Part shown: in pieces, positions 51,514 to 60,010 of the stretch
Layout: every line of letters begins with the position of its first letter
Position numbering within the stretch: position 1 is the first letter of the stretch
Source of the DNA: 2-01-FULL-50-23 sp964509695
GTDB taxonomy: Bacteria > Patescibacteriota > Microgenomatia > UBA1400 > MFAQ01
Direction of reading: 5' to 3'
DNA: 64,000 nucleotides
Assembly (NCBI GenBank): GCA_964509695.1
Contig: CAZDXN010000001.1
Location: 62,001 to 126,000 of the forward strand
The notes under the pieces: model-generated
What the model was told of the DNA's origin: nothing
Database searches by the model: none
Seen by the model: the letters and a program-made list of their open reading frames with translations, nothing else
Translations under genes and position numbers: made by a program

Positions 51514-52752
51514 GTGGACAAAGCCAAACGATTATTAATATCCCAAACCACCAGAGATACTCTCATTAGTTTCACGGGCTTAGTCACGATCGCCGTTGCC
51601 GGTATGATTTTTACCGTCATCACCGCTCGGGCCTTGGACCCCGCCTTGTTTGGCGTCTTTTCTGCTCTCAACGCCCTCGTCGGCCTCCTCTCCAGTCTGG
51701 GGGACCTCGGCATCTCCTCGGCCCTAGTTAATTTCATTCCCAAGTTCCCCAACCGCCGCAATATTCTTATCTCAGTTACCTTCTGGTTTCAAATTACCGT
51801 CACCTCGGTTCTGACGTTACTTCTGATTTCCGCCGGGCTGGTACACAACCTCATTGTGCCCGGATCCGAAACAGGCCACTTTGTCATTATAGGATTTCTT
51901 ACCGGTTTCTATATTCTTCAGGGGTTTGCTCTAGGAATATTTAACGCCGAAAAGAAGTTTTTCCAAGCCTCATTTATTCAGGGATTTGATTCTGTTTTGA
52001 AGTTGACTATCACCGCCGCCATCTTTTTTGGCGGTCATCTCAACATCGAACTGGCTCTCCTCGCCAACCTGATCTCCTGCGCCCTGTCTTTGGTCTATGG
52101 TTTTTACGGTGAGTTTCGAAACATCCGACCCATATTTCCGAGAGAACAAATGGCCGAAATCTTCCGGTTCTCCAAATGGATCGCTCTCTCACGCACTTTT
52201 AGCGTCATGATCTCCCGGGTTGATATTCTGCTTCTCAACTTGCTCGCCGGAGGCTTTCAGGCCGGCATTTTCTCTGCCGCCAGCCGGATCAGCCTTCTTT
52301 TTGTCCTCCTTGTCAGCAGCATCGGTTCTGTCACCGCCCCCCGGTTTTCCTCGTTCATCAATAAGAGCGACATAAAGAAATACCTAGGCAAAGTCGCAAT
52401 TCTTGTCGGTGGAGTTAGTCTCTTGATGATCATCACCATTATCTTTGCCGATCCGATTGTCAAACTAGTCTTTGGCTCAAAATATATCCAATCAATTTCC
52501 ATTTTCCAGGCTCTAACCTTGGCTATGATCCCCTTCCTTCTTGGGGTAATAACCACCACTCCGCTTATCTATTCCCTAAACCAGCCAAAGTTTACTTCCC
52601 GCATCACCATCCTCCAAGTCTTGATAATTATTGGTCTTGATCTGGTTTTGATACCCCGATTCCAAGCGCTTGGACCCGTCATCTCTTTGGGTATTGCCAA
52701 CACAATCACCCTGATCCTCTCCGGCTGGAAGCTATACTCACTCCTGAAATGA
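51514..52752 (+). CDS. Wzx-type polysaccharide/oligosaccharide flippase
   Basis: A 412-residue membrane protein of the MATE/MVF superfamily with about 12 helices. The first helix region TLISFTGLVTIAVAGMIFTV, LDPALFGVFSALNALVGLLSSLGDLGI and the repeat with FAVMISRVDILLLNLLAGGFQAG-like content are typical (only short parts are quoted: LDPALFGVF, SRVDILLLN). It would flip polyprenyl-diphosphate-linked oligosaccharide from the inner to outer leaflet, linking the cytoplasmic GT2/GT4 steps with the GT-C steps. GTG start with TAGAAT 6 nt upstream. It overlaps the next GT2 by 4 nt. Confidence 0.87.
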   Translation: MDKAKRLLISQTTRDTLISFTGLVTIAVAGMIFTVITARALDPALFGVFSALNALVGLLSSLGDLGISSALVNFIPKFPNRRNILISVTFWFQITVTSVLTLLLISAGLVHNLIVPGSETGHFVIIGFLTGFYILQGFALGIFNAEKKFFQASFIQGFDSVLKLTITAAIFFGGHLNIELALLANLISCALSLVYGFYGEFRNIRPIFPREQMAEIFRFSKWIALSRTFSVMISRVDILLLNLLAGGFQAGIFSAASRISLLFVLLVSSIGSVTAPRFSSFINKSDIKKYLGKVAILVGGVSLLMIITIIFADPIVKLVFGSKYIQSISIFQALTLAMIPFLLGVITTTPLIYSLNQPKFTSRITILQVLIIIGLDLVLIPRFQALGPVISLGIANTITLILSGWKLYSLLK

Positions 52753-53576
52753 AAAAAGATCGAATAGTTGTCCATTGTCTCCTTGCCAACGACGAACGCT
52801 TTGTCTGGTATGCCATCAACTCCGTTCTCCCTTTTGTCGATAGAATAATGATTTGGGACACGGGCTCGACCGATAGAACCGTTGCCATCATCAAATCAAT
52901 CAGGTCCAAAAAAATCGAATTCGTTGAAAAGGGACGAGTAGATGCTGAAATGCATACCAAGATGCGCGATCAAATGCTCCAAGAAACCAATAAGACGAAA
53001 TACGACTGGCTTCTGATTCTCGATGGCGACGAAATCTGGCCGGAGACAATGTTCCAAAAAATGCTAACCGAAGCAGAAAAAAAGAAACCAATTGCCGTGG
53101 TCGTAAAGACAGTCAACTTTGTCGGAGATATTTACCACCGGACCCCAGAGTCTGCCGGCCGTTACCGTTTCGGCGACAAGATCGGCCATTATAATCTCCG
53201 CTTGATCAATCTTCGCTCTCCCAAGCTTCACGTCGCCGGACCGCATGGCCAGCAAACCTACTTCACCGGCCAGACGCCTCTGCAAGATCTTCCGGAAGAC
53301 GAATTGCTTTCCCTCGAAAATGTTTATTATTTCCACGCCACCCACCTTCCGCGTTCGAGAAACGACCACGCCACCCTGAAGCGATCATTCAAAAGAAAAT
53401 ACGAACTGGGTCAAGCAATTCCAAAGGGCCAACTTCCGGAAATATTTTTTAATCACCCAAATATCATTATCGATGTCACCCAACCTATGAACTTCTATAT
53501 TTTTATATGGTGTCTATTTAATACAATTCCCCGAAGAATAAAGAGATTAATTGTTCCACCGAAATATGGCTACTAA
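52749..53576 (+). CDS. Family 2 glycosyltransferase
   Basis: A 275-residue GT2 of the type with VVHCLLANDERFV at the start, IWDTGSTDRTV, and LLILDGDEIWPE as the DxD motif. The middle region has VVKTVNFVGD and an HATHLPRSRND segment. A hydrophobic C-terminal helix (about 243-265) probably binds the membrane. It starts in the flippase stop (ATGA) and ends 1 nt before the next GT-C gene. Confidence 0.85.
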   Translation: MKKDRIVVHCLLANDERFVWYAINSVLPFVDRIMIWDTGSTDRTVAIIKSIRSKKIEFVEKGRVDAEMHTKMRDQMLQETNKTKYDWLLILDGDEIWPETMFQKMLTEAEKKKPIAVVVKTVNFVGDIYHRTPESAGRYRFGDKIGHYNLRLINLRSPKLHVAGPHGQQTYFTGQTPLQDLPEDELLSLENVYYFHATHLPRSRNDHATLKRSFKRKYELGQAIPKGQLPEIFFNHPNIIIDVTQPMNFYIFIWCLFNTIPRRIKRLIVPPKYGY

Positions 53577-53577
53577 T

Positions 53578-55059
53578 ATGACTAGAAAGAAAAAGATTAT
53601 TGTCTCGGTCTTTGTCTTCGTGCTCGCGCTTTTTCCCAGACTTTTCGAAATTCATAAAACTCCCATCTTTGGCGACGAAGTCACCTGGACTGTCTGGGGT
53701 AAAGAACTAGTGTACTCCGTTATCAAAGGAAACCTAAACAGTTATTCACAGCATGCATGGTACAACGATCAAAAAGAAGGTCACGACATCGGACTTCCCC
53801 TTAACTGGTTTATTGGAGCAGGCAACATTATTTTAACGGATGAAAGCAAATTCGGTCTCGGCCTTGTTTCCCCCATCATCGCTTCTCGAGTCATCAACAT
53901 TACCATTGCCTCATTGACTCCCGTTGCTATTTTTTTGATCGGGGGCCAGCTTGTTACTCCAATCGCTGCGTTTATGGCCGCCGTCCTCTATTCCTTAACT
54001 CCGACAATCATCGGAGTTGACCGCTGGGTTTTTCAAGATAGCATGCAAACATTGTTAACCTTCATTGCCATCGGATTATTTATCGCCTACACCCAAAAGA
54101 GACGGTTTTCGGTTGTTCCGGGATTATTTTTAGGACTTGCTTTTCTCACAAAACCAACCGGTGCTCTGCCTATTATTCCTTGGTTAGTTTTGGTTATTTC
54201 TCAAAAAGAACGTCGGTTCGTTATCAAAATGATTATTGCAAATACGATTTCATCCCTAGGGGCCGTGTTAATTATCTGGCCAGAATCTTGGAGGAGGCCA
54301 GTAATTTCTATTTTTGAATACATATGGAAGATCATTCATCTTCCCGGCGATGAACTGCTAAGTTTCTATTTTGGTAAAAGCTCTCTCGACCCCGGACCAA
54401 CCTTTTATCTTTTTCAGTTTGTCGCCAGACTTCCTGAGGTTATCATATTTCTTTTTACTCTCGCAGTAGTTACCTCCGTCAGACCACTCAAGAAGATTGG
54501 GTTATCGGCTATTGCGGTTGGTATTTCATGCCTTTTCTACCTTGCCTTTCTATCGTTTCTACCATTCAAAGTAGGTTTTCGATATCTCTTGCCGATTCTT
54601 CCGTGGATATATCTGCTAATAGGCAATTTTATCAACAAACAAAAAACTCTAAATCAATATGTTATCTTCACGGCAACACTAGTTCTATTGGTTATTACCG
54701 ATGTCCATTTTCACCCAGATTATATCGTGTACTATAATAGGTTAGTGGGCGGACCCGGCAACGCAGTCAAATATGACACTGTTCCCTCCTGTTATGCTTC
54801 TAAATCCGGACTAAAGTATCTCAACGACAACCGCATCCACGGCACAATTTATATCGCCGGCTGTTCCGCCGGTGAGCCTTACTATAACTCGGGCAGAACT
54901 TTCACAAAAAATTACACAGAAGCAGACATCATTATTCTCGGCACGGATGTCCGTCAAGAAGATCCGAGCATGTTAGAAAAAGTTCTTAACGGGAAACATC
55001 ATATTTATGAGATTATCATTAAAGAATCACCTGTTGGCGAAATATGGTTAAAAAATTAA
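53578..55059 (+). CDS. GT39/PMT-family GT-C glycosyltransferase
   Basis: A 493-residue membrane protein from the ATG at 53578; another ATG at 53566 would overlap the GT2 gene. The first loop IFGDEVTWTVWGKEL has the Asp-Glu pair; LALAFLTKPTGALP-type text (FLTKPTGALP) and GVDRWVFQDS are at the normal places. About 11 helices, C-terminal soluble part of about 120 residues with several cysteines (PSCYAS, GCSAG). Its end overlaps the methyltransferase by 16 nt. Confidence 0.83.
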   Translation: MTRKKKIIVSVFVFVLALFPRLFEIHKTPIFGDEVTWTVWGKELVYSVIKGNLNSYSQHAWYNDQKEGHDIGLPLNWFIGAGNIILTDESKFGLGLVSPIIASRVINITIASLTPVAIFLIGGQLVTPIAAFMAAVLYSLTPTIIGVDRWVFQDSMQTLLTFIAIGLFIAYTQKRRFSVVPGLFLGLAFLTKPTGALPIIPWLVLVISQKERRFVIKMIIANTISSLGAVLIIWPESWRRPVISIFEYIWKIIHLPGDELLSFYFGKSSLDPGPTFYLFQFVARLPEVIIFLFTLAVVTSVRPLKKIGLSAIAVGISCLFYLAFLSFLPFKVGFRYLLPILPWIYLLIGNFINKQKTLNQYVIFTATLVLLVITDVHFHPDYIVYYNRLVGGPGNAVKYDTVPSCYASKSGLKYLNDNRIHGTIYIAGCSAGEPYYNSGRTFTKNYTEADIIILGTDVRQEDPSMLEKVLNGKHHIYEIIIKESPVGEIWLKN

Positions 55060-55661
55060 CCGGCTATATTTCAAAACTTTGGTTGAGATCGGCCTCTCTA
55101 TTTGACCCGGTACAATATTTTTTTAATGGTGAGTTTTGGGAAGAATTTCTGAAAAGATTCGGTCAAGAAGCCAAAGGAAAAATCGTTGACCTCGCCTGCG
55201 GCACAGGGGTGTTGAGGAGCCGTGTCTCCCCCAAAAGTTATCTGGGAGTAGATATTAACCCTGATTTTATCGCCCACGCCAAAAGGACCGCCCGTGACCA
55301 CAAGACGAGGTTTCTGGTTGGAGACATAACCAGATACAAAATATCTAACGATCCGGATACCGTCTTTTTTATCAGCGCCGCCCACCACCTTGCAGATGGT
55401 CAACTTAGCCAGCTAACAAAACTACTGAAAAATACAAACATAAGAACATTCATTTTGGTCGATGGCCGACCGCGGGGAATTTTTTCACCGGTCTTAAAAT
55501 TCTTGGACGTCAAATTCGGTGGGGGAGAGTGTTTTCGTAGCCCCGAAGAGATCGTTGCTTTAGTCAAACCAAACCTGACAGTCATCAAGAGCGGAGAGTT
55601 CACCGCTCGTTTTTCTTTTTATTCCTATCCTTATCTGATTGCCACAGCCACCAAACCCTGA
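55044..55661 (+). CDS. Class I SAM-dependent methyltransferase
   Basis: A 205-residue methyltransferase with IVDLACGTGVLRSRV, YLGVDINPDFI, FFISAAHHLAD in the motif IV region and LVDGRPRG. The last 31 bp overlap tail to tail with the minus-strand methyltransferase gene. It probably modifies a product of the upstream transferases; substrate unknown. Confidence 0.82.
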   Translation: MVKKLTGYISKLWLRSASLFDPVQYFFNGEFWEEFLKRFGQEAKGKIVDLACGTGVLRSRVSPKSYLGVDINPDFIAHAKRTARDHKTRFLVGDITRYKISNDPDTVFFISAAHHLADGQLSQLTKLLKNTNIRTFILVDGRPRGIFSPVLKFLDVKFGGGECFRSPEEIVALVKPNLTVIKSGEFTARFSFYSYPYLIATATKP

Positions 55662-56356
55662 CCCATACCCATCCGAAATCCTTTCAAAATCATTCCGCCT
55701 TCCAGATTTAGGATCCAAGTTAACAGTTGGTTTAGCTTCGGATTAACTGTCACTACCGATGTCGAGACCTTTTGTCCGCCAACTCTTTCAAAGAAAATTT
55801 TGATTAAACTGAGGAAAAAAATAGGCGAGTGGACAAAAGTAATTAGCTGTAATTTCAAACCCGACCTGGCAATCTTGGCGATCAATTCCTGTCTACCGTA
55901 TCGTCTGGCAGTATGGACGTGCCGATCGTGGGCGGACACCAAAAACCTATTAGCCGGAACCCGAAGGACGAGTACTCCTCCGGGTTTTAACACTCGCCTA
56001 ATTTCTTTTAATGCAAAGAGATCGTCCTCGATTTGCTTGTGGTAAATCACATCCACACAAGTAACGACGTCGAATTGATTATCGGCAAACGGGATCTTCT
56101 CCACTGACCCCAATTTAACTGCTACCTTTCTTTTCTTGGCAAATTTTATTGCCTCCGGACTGGCATCGATCGCCTCGACAGCACCAATATCGGTTAGTAT
56201 TTGGGCCAGTCCGCCGGTGCCGCAGCCCACATCCAAAATATCAGGTCTCTTTTTGGCAAACTTGCGAATCAGGCCGATTATCAGATTGTGGGTCGAAACA
56301 TAGAAAAAATGCTTCTCTTCATTTTGATAGATGTTTTTATACTCTGAAAGCTCCAT
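55631..56356 (-). CDS. Class I SAM-dependent methyltransferase
   Basis: A 241-residue methyltransferase: ILDVGCGTGGLAQIL, VEAIDASPEAI, IPFADNQFDVVTCVDVIYH (cited in part), VLKPGGVLVLRVP and ARRYGRQEL. C-terminal hydrophobic segments (about 175-190) may be membrane-associated. It follows a GT2 gene with a one-base junction (shared base at 56356) and overlaps a convergent methyltransferase. Confidence 0.84.
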   Translation of the reverse strand: MELSEYKNIYQNEEKHFFYVSTHNLIIGLIRKFAKKRPDILDVGCGTGGLAQILTDIGAVEAIDASPEAIKFAKKRKVAVKLGSVEKIPFADNQFDVVTCVDVIYHKQIEDDLFALKEIRRVLKPGGVLVLRVPANRFLVSAHDRHVHTARRYGRQELIAKIARSGLKLQLITFVHSPIFFLSLIKIFFERVGGQKVSTSVVTVNPKLNQLLTWILNLEGGMILKGFRMGMGQGLVAVAIR

Positions 56357-57087
56357 TATGCTTCACTGGTTCTGCCAATAATCATCAGCTTCCACCAAAG
56401 TTTTGAAAGTTCAGAAAAAGTAGCCATCAATCGATCGAGTCGAAAAAATTGAGACTGGCCGTAAATCCTTGGATAGTGATGAACCGAAACCTGGCGGAAC
56501 TTTGCCCCCGCCCTTTGAGCTTTCTTCACCAGCTCCACACAGATAGAGCCACTATTGCTTGAAAGAGATAATTTCTCGATGACGCTTCGGCGGATCAGGC
56601 GAAAATCGCAGTCAACATCAAAGATCGGTAGCAAGAAAAACCAACGCATACACAAAGCATAGAAGTTGCCCACGATCACCCGATAGGCAAAATCCTGTCT
56701 CTCCATTTTGATACCATTTACAAAATTGACGTCCTTGGTCATCAACGAATACAAGAGCGGCAACTCCGTCACATCGTACTGGCCATCCCCATCAGTATAA
56801 AAAATCAAGTCATACCGGGCATTCTTGAAACCATCCTTTAATGCCCCGCCATATCCTTGATTTTTTTTATGAAATATTGGGCGAAACGTTTCAGGATATT
56901 TTTCTAGATAATCTTTCAGAACCTGCTGACTACCGTCACTACTGCCATCATCGATCACAATCACCTCGTATTCACTTACCAAATCCCCCAGTGTCTCGTG
57001 GGCATCATCAATCAGCCTTCCGATTGAATGGCTGTCGTTGTAGCAAGGAAAGAAGACGGAAATGCTCGGCAACGGACTTTTTTTCAT
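56356..57087 (-). CDS. Family 2 glycosyltransferase, DPM1-like
   Basis: A 243-residue GT2 with VFFPCYNDSHSIGRL, VIVIDDGSSDGS, FYTDGDGQYDVTELP (DxD region) and DCDFRLIRRSVIE. No C-terminal membrane helices. Of the dolichyl-phosphate mannosyl/glucosyltransferase type, so it may load a sugar onto polyprenyl phosphate. It overlaps the following GT2 (upstream on this strand) by 4 nt, which has the same fold: two donor-making enzymes in tandem. Confidence 0.88.
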   Translation of the reverse strand: MKKSPLPSISVFFPCYNDSHSIGRLIDDAHETLGDLVSEYEVIVIDDGSSDGSQQVLKDYLEKYPETFRPIFHKKNQGYGGALKDGFKNARYDLIFYTDGDGQYDVTELPLLYSLMTKDVNFVNGIKMERQDFAYRVIVGNFYALCMRWFFLLPIFDVDCDFRLIRRSVIEKLSLSSNSGSICVELVKKAQRAGAKFRQVSVHHYPRIYGQSQFFRLDRLMATFSELSKLWWKLMIIGRTSEA

Positions 57088-57782
57088 TTAGATAAGGAAT
57101 ATTTTACAACAGTCCAAATTGCCATTAGGCCATCTCTCCAGCTAATTTTCTTTCCCTCAGCATAACTTCGGCCGGCATAGCTGACACCAACCTCATAAAT
57201 CCGAAAACCCTTCTTGGCGACTTTTACTGTGAATTCCGGGTCAAAGCTAAACCCCTTTTCTTTCAGATTTATGTTCTCAATCACCTCTCTCGTAAAAGCC
57301 TTATAGCCCGTTTCAATATCGGTTAAATTCAGATTGGTAAAGGCATCGCCAATGAAAGTAATCAATTTGTTGGCCACATAATGCCAAAAATACATCACCC
57401 GGTGTGGACCAGAACCAACAAATCGGGATCCGAAGACGACATCGGCTCTCCCATCAAGGATCGGGGAAAGAAGCGCCTTTATATCAGACGGATCGTATTC
57501 AAGATCAGCGTCCTGAATTACCCCAATGTCACCCGTCATTTTTTGCAGCCCCGTAATCACACTCGCCCCCTTTCCCTCATTTGTTTCGTGCCTCAAGACT
57601 ATCACCCGCTTATCTTTTATCTTGGAAATTTCCCTGGCCGATCTGTCTGTAGAACCATCGTCAATCACAATCACCTCTGTATTTATCCCCGCAATCCGAA
57701 GCGCCAACACTCTCTTTAACGACTTGCCCACCGTCTTTTCTTCGTTGAAAACCGGCATGATTATCGATAGCTTCTTAGGCAT
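57084..57782 (-). CDS. Family 2 glycosyltransferase, DPM1-like
   Basis: A 232-residue GT2, very close to the soluble DPM1 type: SIIMPVFNEEKTVGK, VIVIDDGSTDRS, IQDADLEYDPSDI (DxD) and GSRFVG, followed by IGDAFTNLNLTDIETGYK. Likely product: polyprenyl-phosphate-mannose or -glucose for GT-C transferases. A TATAAT ends 7 nt before its ATG, heading a three-gene minus-strand operon (GT2, GT2, methyltransferase). Confidence 0.9.
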   Translation of the reverse strand: MPKKLSIIMPVFNEEKTVGKSLKRVLALRIAGINTEVIVIDDGSTDRSAREISKIKDKRVIVLRHETNEGKGASVITGLQKMTGDIGVIQDADLEYDPSDIKALLSPILDGRADVVFGSRFVGSGPHRVMYFWHYVANKLITFIGDAFTNLNLTDIETGYKAFTREVIENINLKEKGFSFDPEFTVKVAKKGFRIYEVGVSYAGRSYAEGKKISWRDGLMAIWTVVKYSLSK

Positions 57783-57789
57783 ATCCGCT

Positions 57790-57795
57790 ATTATA
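57790..57795 (-). promoter_or_regulatory. -10 box of the DPM1-like operon, overlapping a divergent one
   Basis: TATAAT on the minus strand, 7 nt before the ATG at 57782. On the plus strand TATTAT (57789-57794) is a possible -10 for the gene at 57816. The 33-bp divergent gap thus holds two overlapping -10 boxes. Confidence 0.5.
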
Positions 57796-57815
57796 TAGGT
57801 GAACTACCAAAACAA

Positions 57816-58955
57816 ATGAAAAAGGTTCTTATCCTCCTCCTACTGGCCATTTCTTCTCTTTACCTGATATTCTCGCTAAAAACTAACGTTTTTTTCTCTC
57901 AGGATGATTTTTCAGTTTTGGCCTATTTCAAATCCCATTCCACTATCGCCATGATCAGGCAATTTCTCCTGTCTGGCGATCTCTGGGGTTTTCACAAAAT
58001 CATTGGTTACCTGAATCTCCGACTCCTGTATTCGTTCTTTGGAGTCAATCCCGTATTCTACATTATCAATAACCAGATCATCCACTCCGCCAATGTAGTT
58101 TTATTATTTCTTGTATTGAACATTCTTTCAAAAGACAATTTGAAGTCTTTTTTCTTCGCCATCGTCTTCAACTCGCTCTATTTATTCTATTTCTCCAACA
58201 TTCACGAATATCTAGTCACGTTTCTCAGCCTTCTCTCTATTTATCTCTATCTGGACTCGCGCCACCGCCTCTCTCTGGTCATTTTTCTGCTGGCTCTATT
58301 GACCAAAGAGATCGCCCTTGGCCTACCCCTAATTCTTTTATCCATCAACTACTTCCAAAACAAAAAGACGACCTCACTGATGCCGTTTTACATCTTGGCT
58401 CTCTTTTATCTAATCTTTCAACTAGGCTTTATCTTCGCCAAAACAGCCGGGAATCCAGACGGTCCCTACGCCACCACCTTCCATTTAGCCTCACTTTGGA
58501 GAAACTTCCTCTTTTATATCCCGCTGCCCTGGTTGACTGTCTTCACCGCCGCTCTTATCTTTTCGGTCAGAAAAAGAACTTTCCCCCTTTTTATCTTTGC
58601 CATTCTTACCCTCGCCCCGGCCCTGATTCTGAAGAATCGTCATGAGGGCTATTATTTTTACCTCCCCTTGGCCTATTTTTGTATCTTTCTTGGCCTCACC
58701 CTTCCCAAGTTCAGCCGGACCTCTCTGACTATCTATGCCGCGGTCTTCCTCCTCCTCGGCGGCAGGAAACTTCTTCCCCCAATCGCCCATCAGGAATTTA
58801 TCAATTGGCAAAAGGACTCAATTCAAAGCGCGCTCGAATCTATCACCGCAGGGAAACTTCCTGATAATGACAAATTGGAAAGAGATGCCAAACTAATGAT
58901 AGAAACCGATACCTTTGACTTGTTTCTACCAAAAGTCCCTCCCGCGGTATACTAA
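57816..58955 (+). CDS. GT-C-like membrane protein with DD motif
   Basis: A 379-residue protein with about 9 helices. FFSQDDFSVLAYF in the first loop gives the acidic pair; LALLTKEIALGLPLIL matches the paralogue at 46209. Shorter at the C-terminus, which ends in a charged stretch of about 50 residues. It is probably a sugar transferase using polyprenyl-phosphate donors. The neighbouring DPM1-like operon, divergent across 33 bp, could make its donor. Confidence 0.74.
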   Translation: MKKVLILLLLAISSLYLIFSLKTNVFFSQDDFSVLAYFKSHSTIAMIRQFLLSGDLWGFHKIIGYLNLRLLYSFFGVNPVFYIINNQIIHSANVVLLFLVLNILSKDNLKSFFFAIVFNSLYLFYFSNIHEYLVTFLSLLSIYLYLDSRHRLSLVIFLLALLTKEIALGLPLILLSINYFQNKKTTSLMPFYILALFYLIFQLGFIFAKTAGNPDGPYATTFHLASLWRNFLFYIPLPWLTVFTAALIFSVRKRTFPLFIFAILTLAPALILKNRHEGYYFYLPLAYFCIFLGLTLPKFSRTSLTIYAAVFLLLGGRKLLPPIAHQEFINWQKDSIQSALESITAGKLPDNDKLERDAKLMIETDTFDLFLPKVPPAVY

Positions 58956-58963
58956 GCTTGCCC

Positions 58964-60010
58964 ATGAAAATCGCTTTCTTAAACTACTACTCAGGTCATC
59001 TCAACCGGGGGGGGGAAACCTTCGTCGCGGAACTGGCCAAGCAACTGGCCAAGGGTAACGATATCCGCATATTTCATGCCGACCCCGGGCAAGCCGTCTC
59101 CGTCAGCTCTCTTCCGACCATCCATTTTCTGCGCCGCCTTTTCATAAATCAGGAAAGAATCAGAGAATTACTCTTCACCCTCAAGACACTGCCGGCAATC
59201 ACAAAATGGAAACCGGAAATCGTTTTTCCGATAAACGGCGGTTGGCAAGCCTTGATTTGCTCTCTCTACTGCCGTTTTTCCGGCGCCAGACTTGTTATCG
59301 CCGGCCACTCCGGTCCCGGCTGGGACGACCGCTGGAATCTCCTCATGAAGCCACACCTTTTTATCGCTCTGACCAGCAGTCAGCTGGTTTGGGCGAGGCG
59401 GGCGACGATTTACCATCAGAAATTTGCCCTCATTCCCAACGGCGTCGATCTGGCACAATTCAGGCGTGCGGGGAAAAAGTTTCACACCGACTTAGAGAGA
59501 CCTATAACTCTGTTAGTCGCCGCTACCACTCCGGATAAGAGAGTAGAGCAGGGGATTAGGGCCATTGCCAGCCTCAAGAAAGGCTCATTGTTACTTCTGG
59601 GTAAAGGTCCCTTGGACGAGAGGGTCAATAAATTAGGTTATGAGCTACTCGGTCAGAACCGATTTTTTCACACGGCCGTTAGTTACGATCAGATGCCAGA
59701 ATATTATCGCAGTGTCGATCTTTTTACCCTCTGCTCCGTCGGGTCTGAGGCATTCGGCATAGTTTATCTTGAAGCCATGGCCACGAATCTACCCTGCGTT
59801 GCCACCAATGATGCTTCCCGCCGGGAAATCATTGGTAAGGCCGGAGTCTTTGTCGATAATCCAGATGATTCAAGGGAATACGGTTTGGCCATCTCCACTG
59901 CCCTAAAAAAAAATTGGCACGATCTCCCCCAGACACAAGCCTCCAACTTCACTTGGCCAATAGTGGTCAAAAAATATGAAAAGGCCTTGGATCAACTGAT
60001 AAAAAAATGA
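58964..60010 (+). CDS. Family 4 glycosyltransferase with a G9 tract near the start
   Basis: A 348-residue GT-B transferase. ATG at 58964 is used; a TTG six bases earlier is possible. The N-terminal loop NRGGETFVAELAKQL is the GT4 GGxE acceptor motif; FGIVYLEAMATNLP supplies the donor-site EX7E. The codons for R-G-G are written as a run of nine G (59007-59015), a possible slippage site. C-terminal part is normal and in frame. It starts 8 nt after a GT-C gene and overlaps the next one in ATGA. Confidence 0.86.
   Translation: MKIAFLNYYSGHLNRGGETFVAELAKQLAKGNDIRIFHADPGQAVSVSSLPTIHFLRRLFINQERIRELLFTLKTLPAITKWKPEIVFPINGGWQALICSLYCRFSGARLVIAGHSGPGWDDRWNLLMKPHLFIALTSSQLVWARRATIYHQKFALIPNGVDLAQFRRAGKKFHTDLERPITLLVAATTPDKRVEQGIRAIASLKKGSLLLLGKGPLDERVNKLGYELLGQNRFFHTAVSYDQMPEYYRSVDLFTLCSVGSEAFGIVYLEAMATNLPCVATNDASRREIIGKAGVFVDNPDDSREYGLAISTALKKNWHDLPQTQASNFTWPIVVKKYEKALDQLIKK
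59007..59015 (+). repeat. G9 homopolymer tract in a glycosyltransferase gene
   Basis: Nine consecutive G in codons 15-17. A one-base slip would truncate the protein early, as in known phase-variable surface-glycan genes. The run encodes a conserved motif, so it may also be chance codon choice. Confidence 0.5.
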
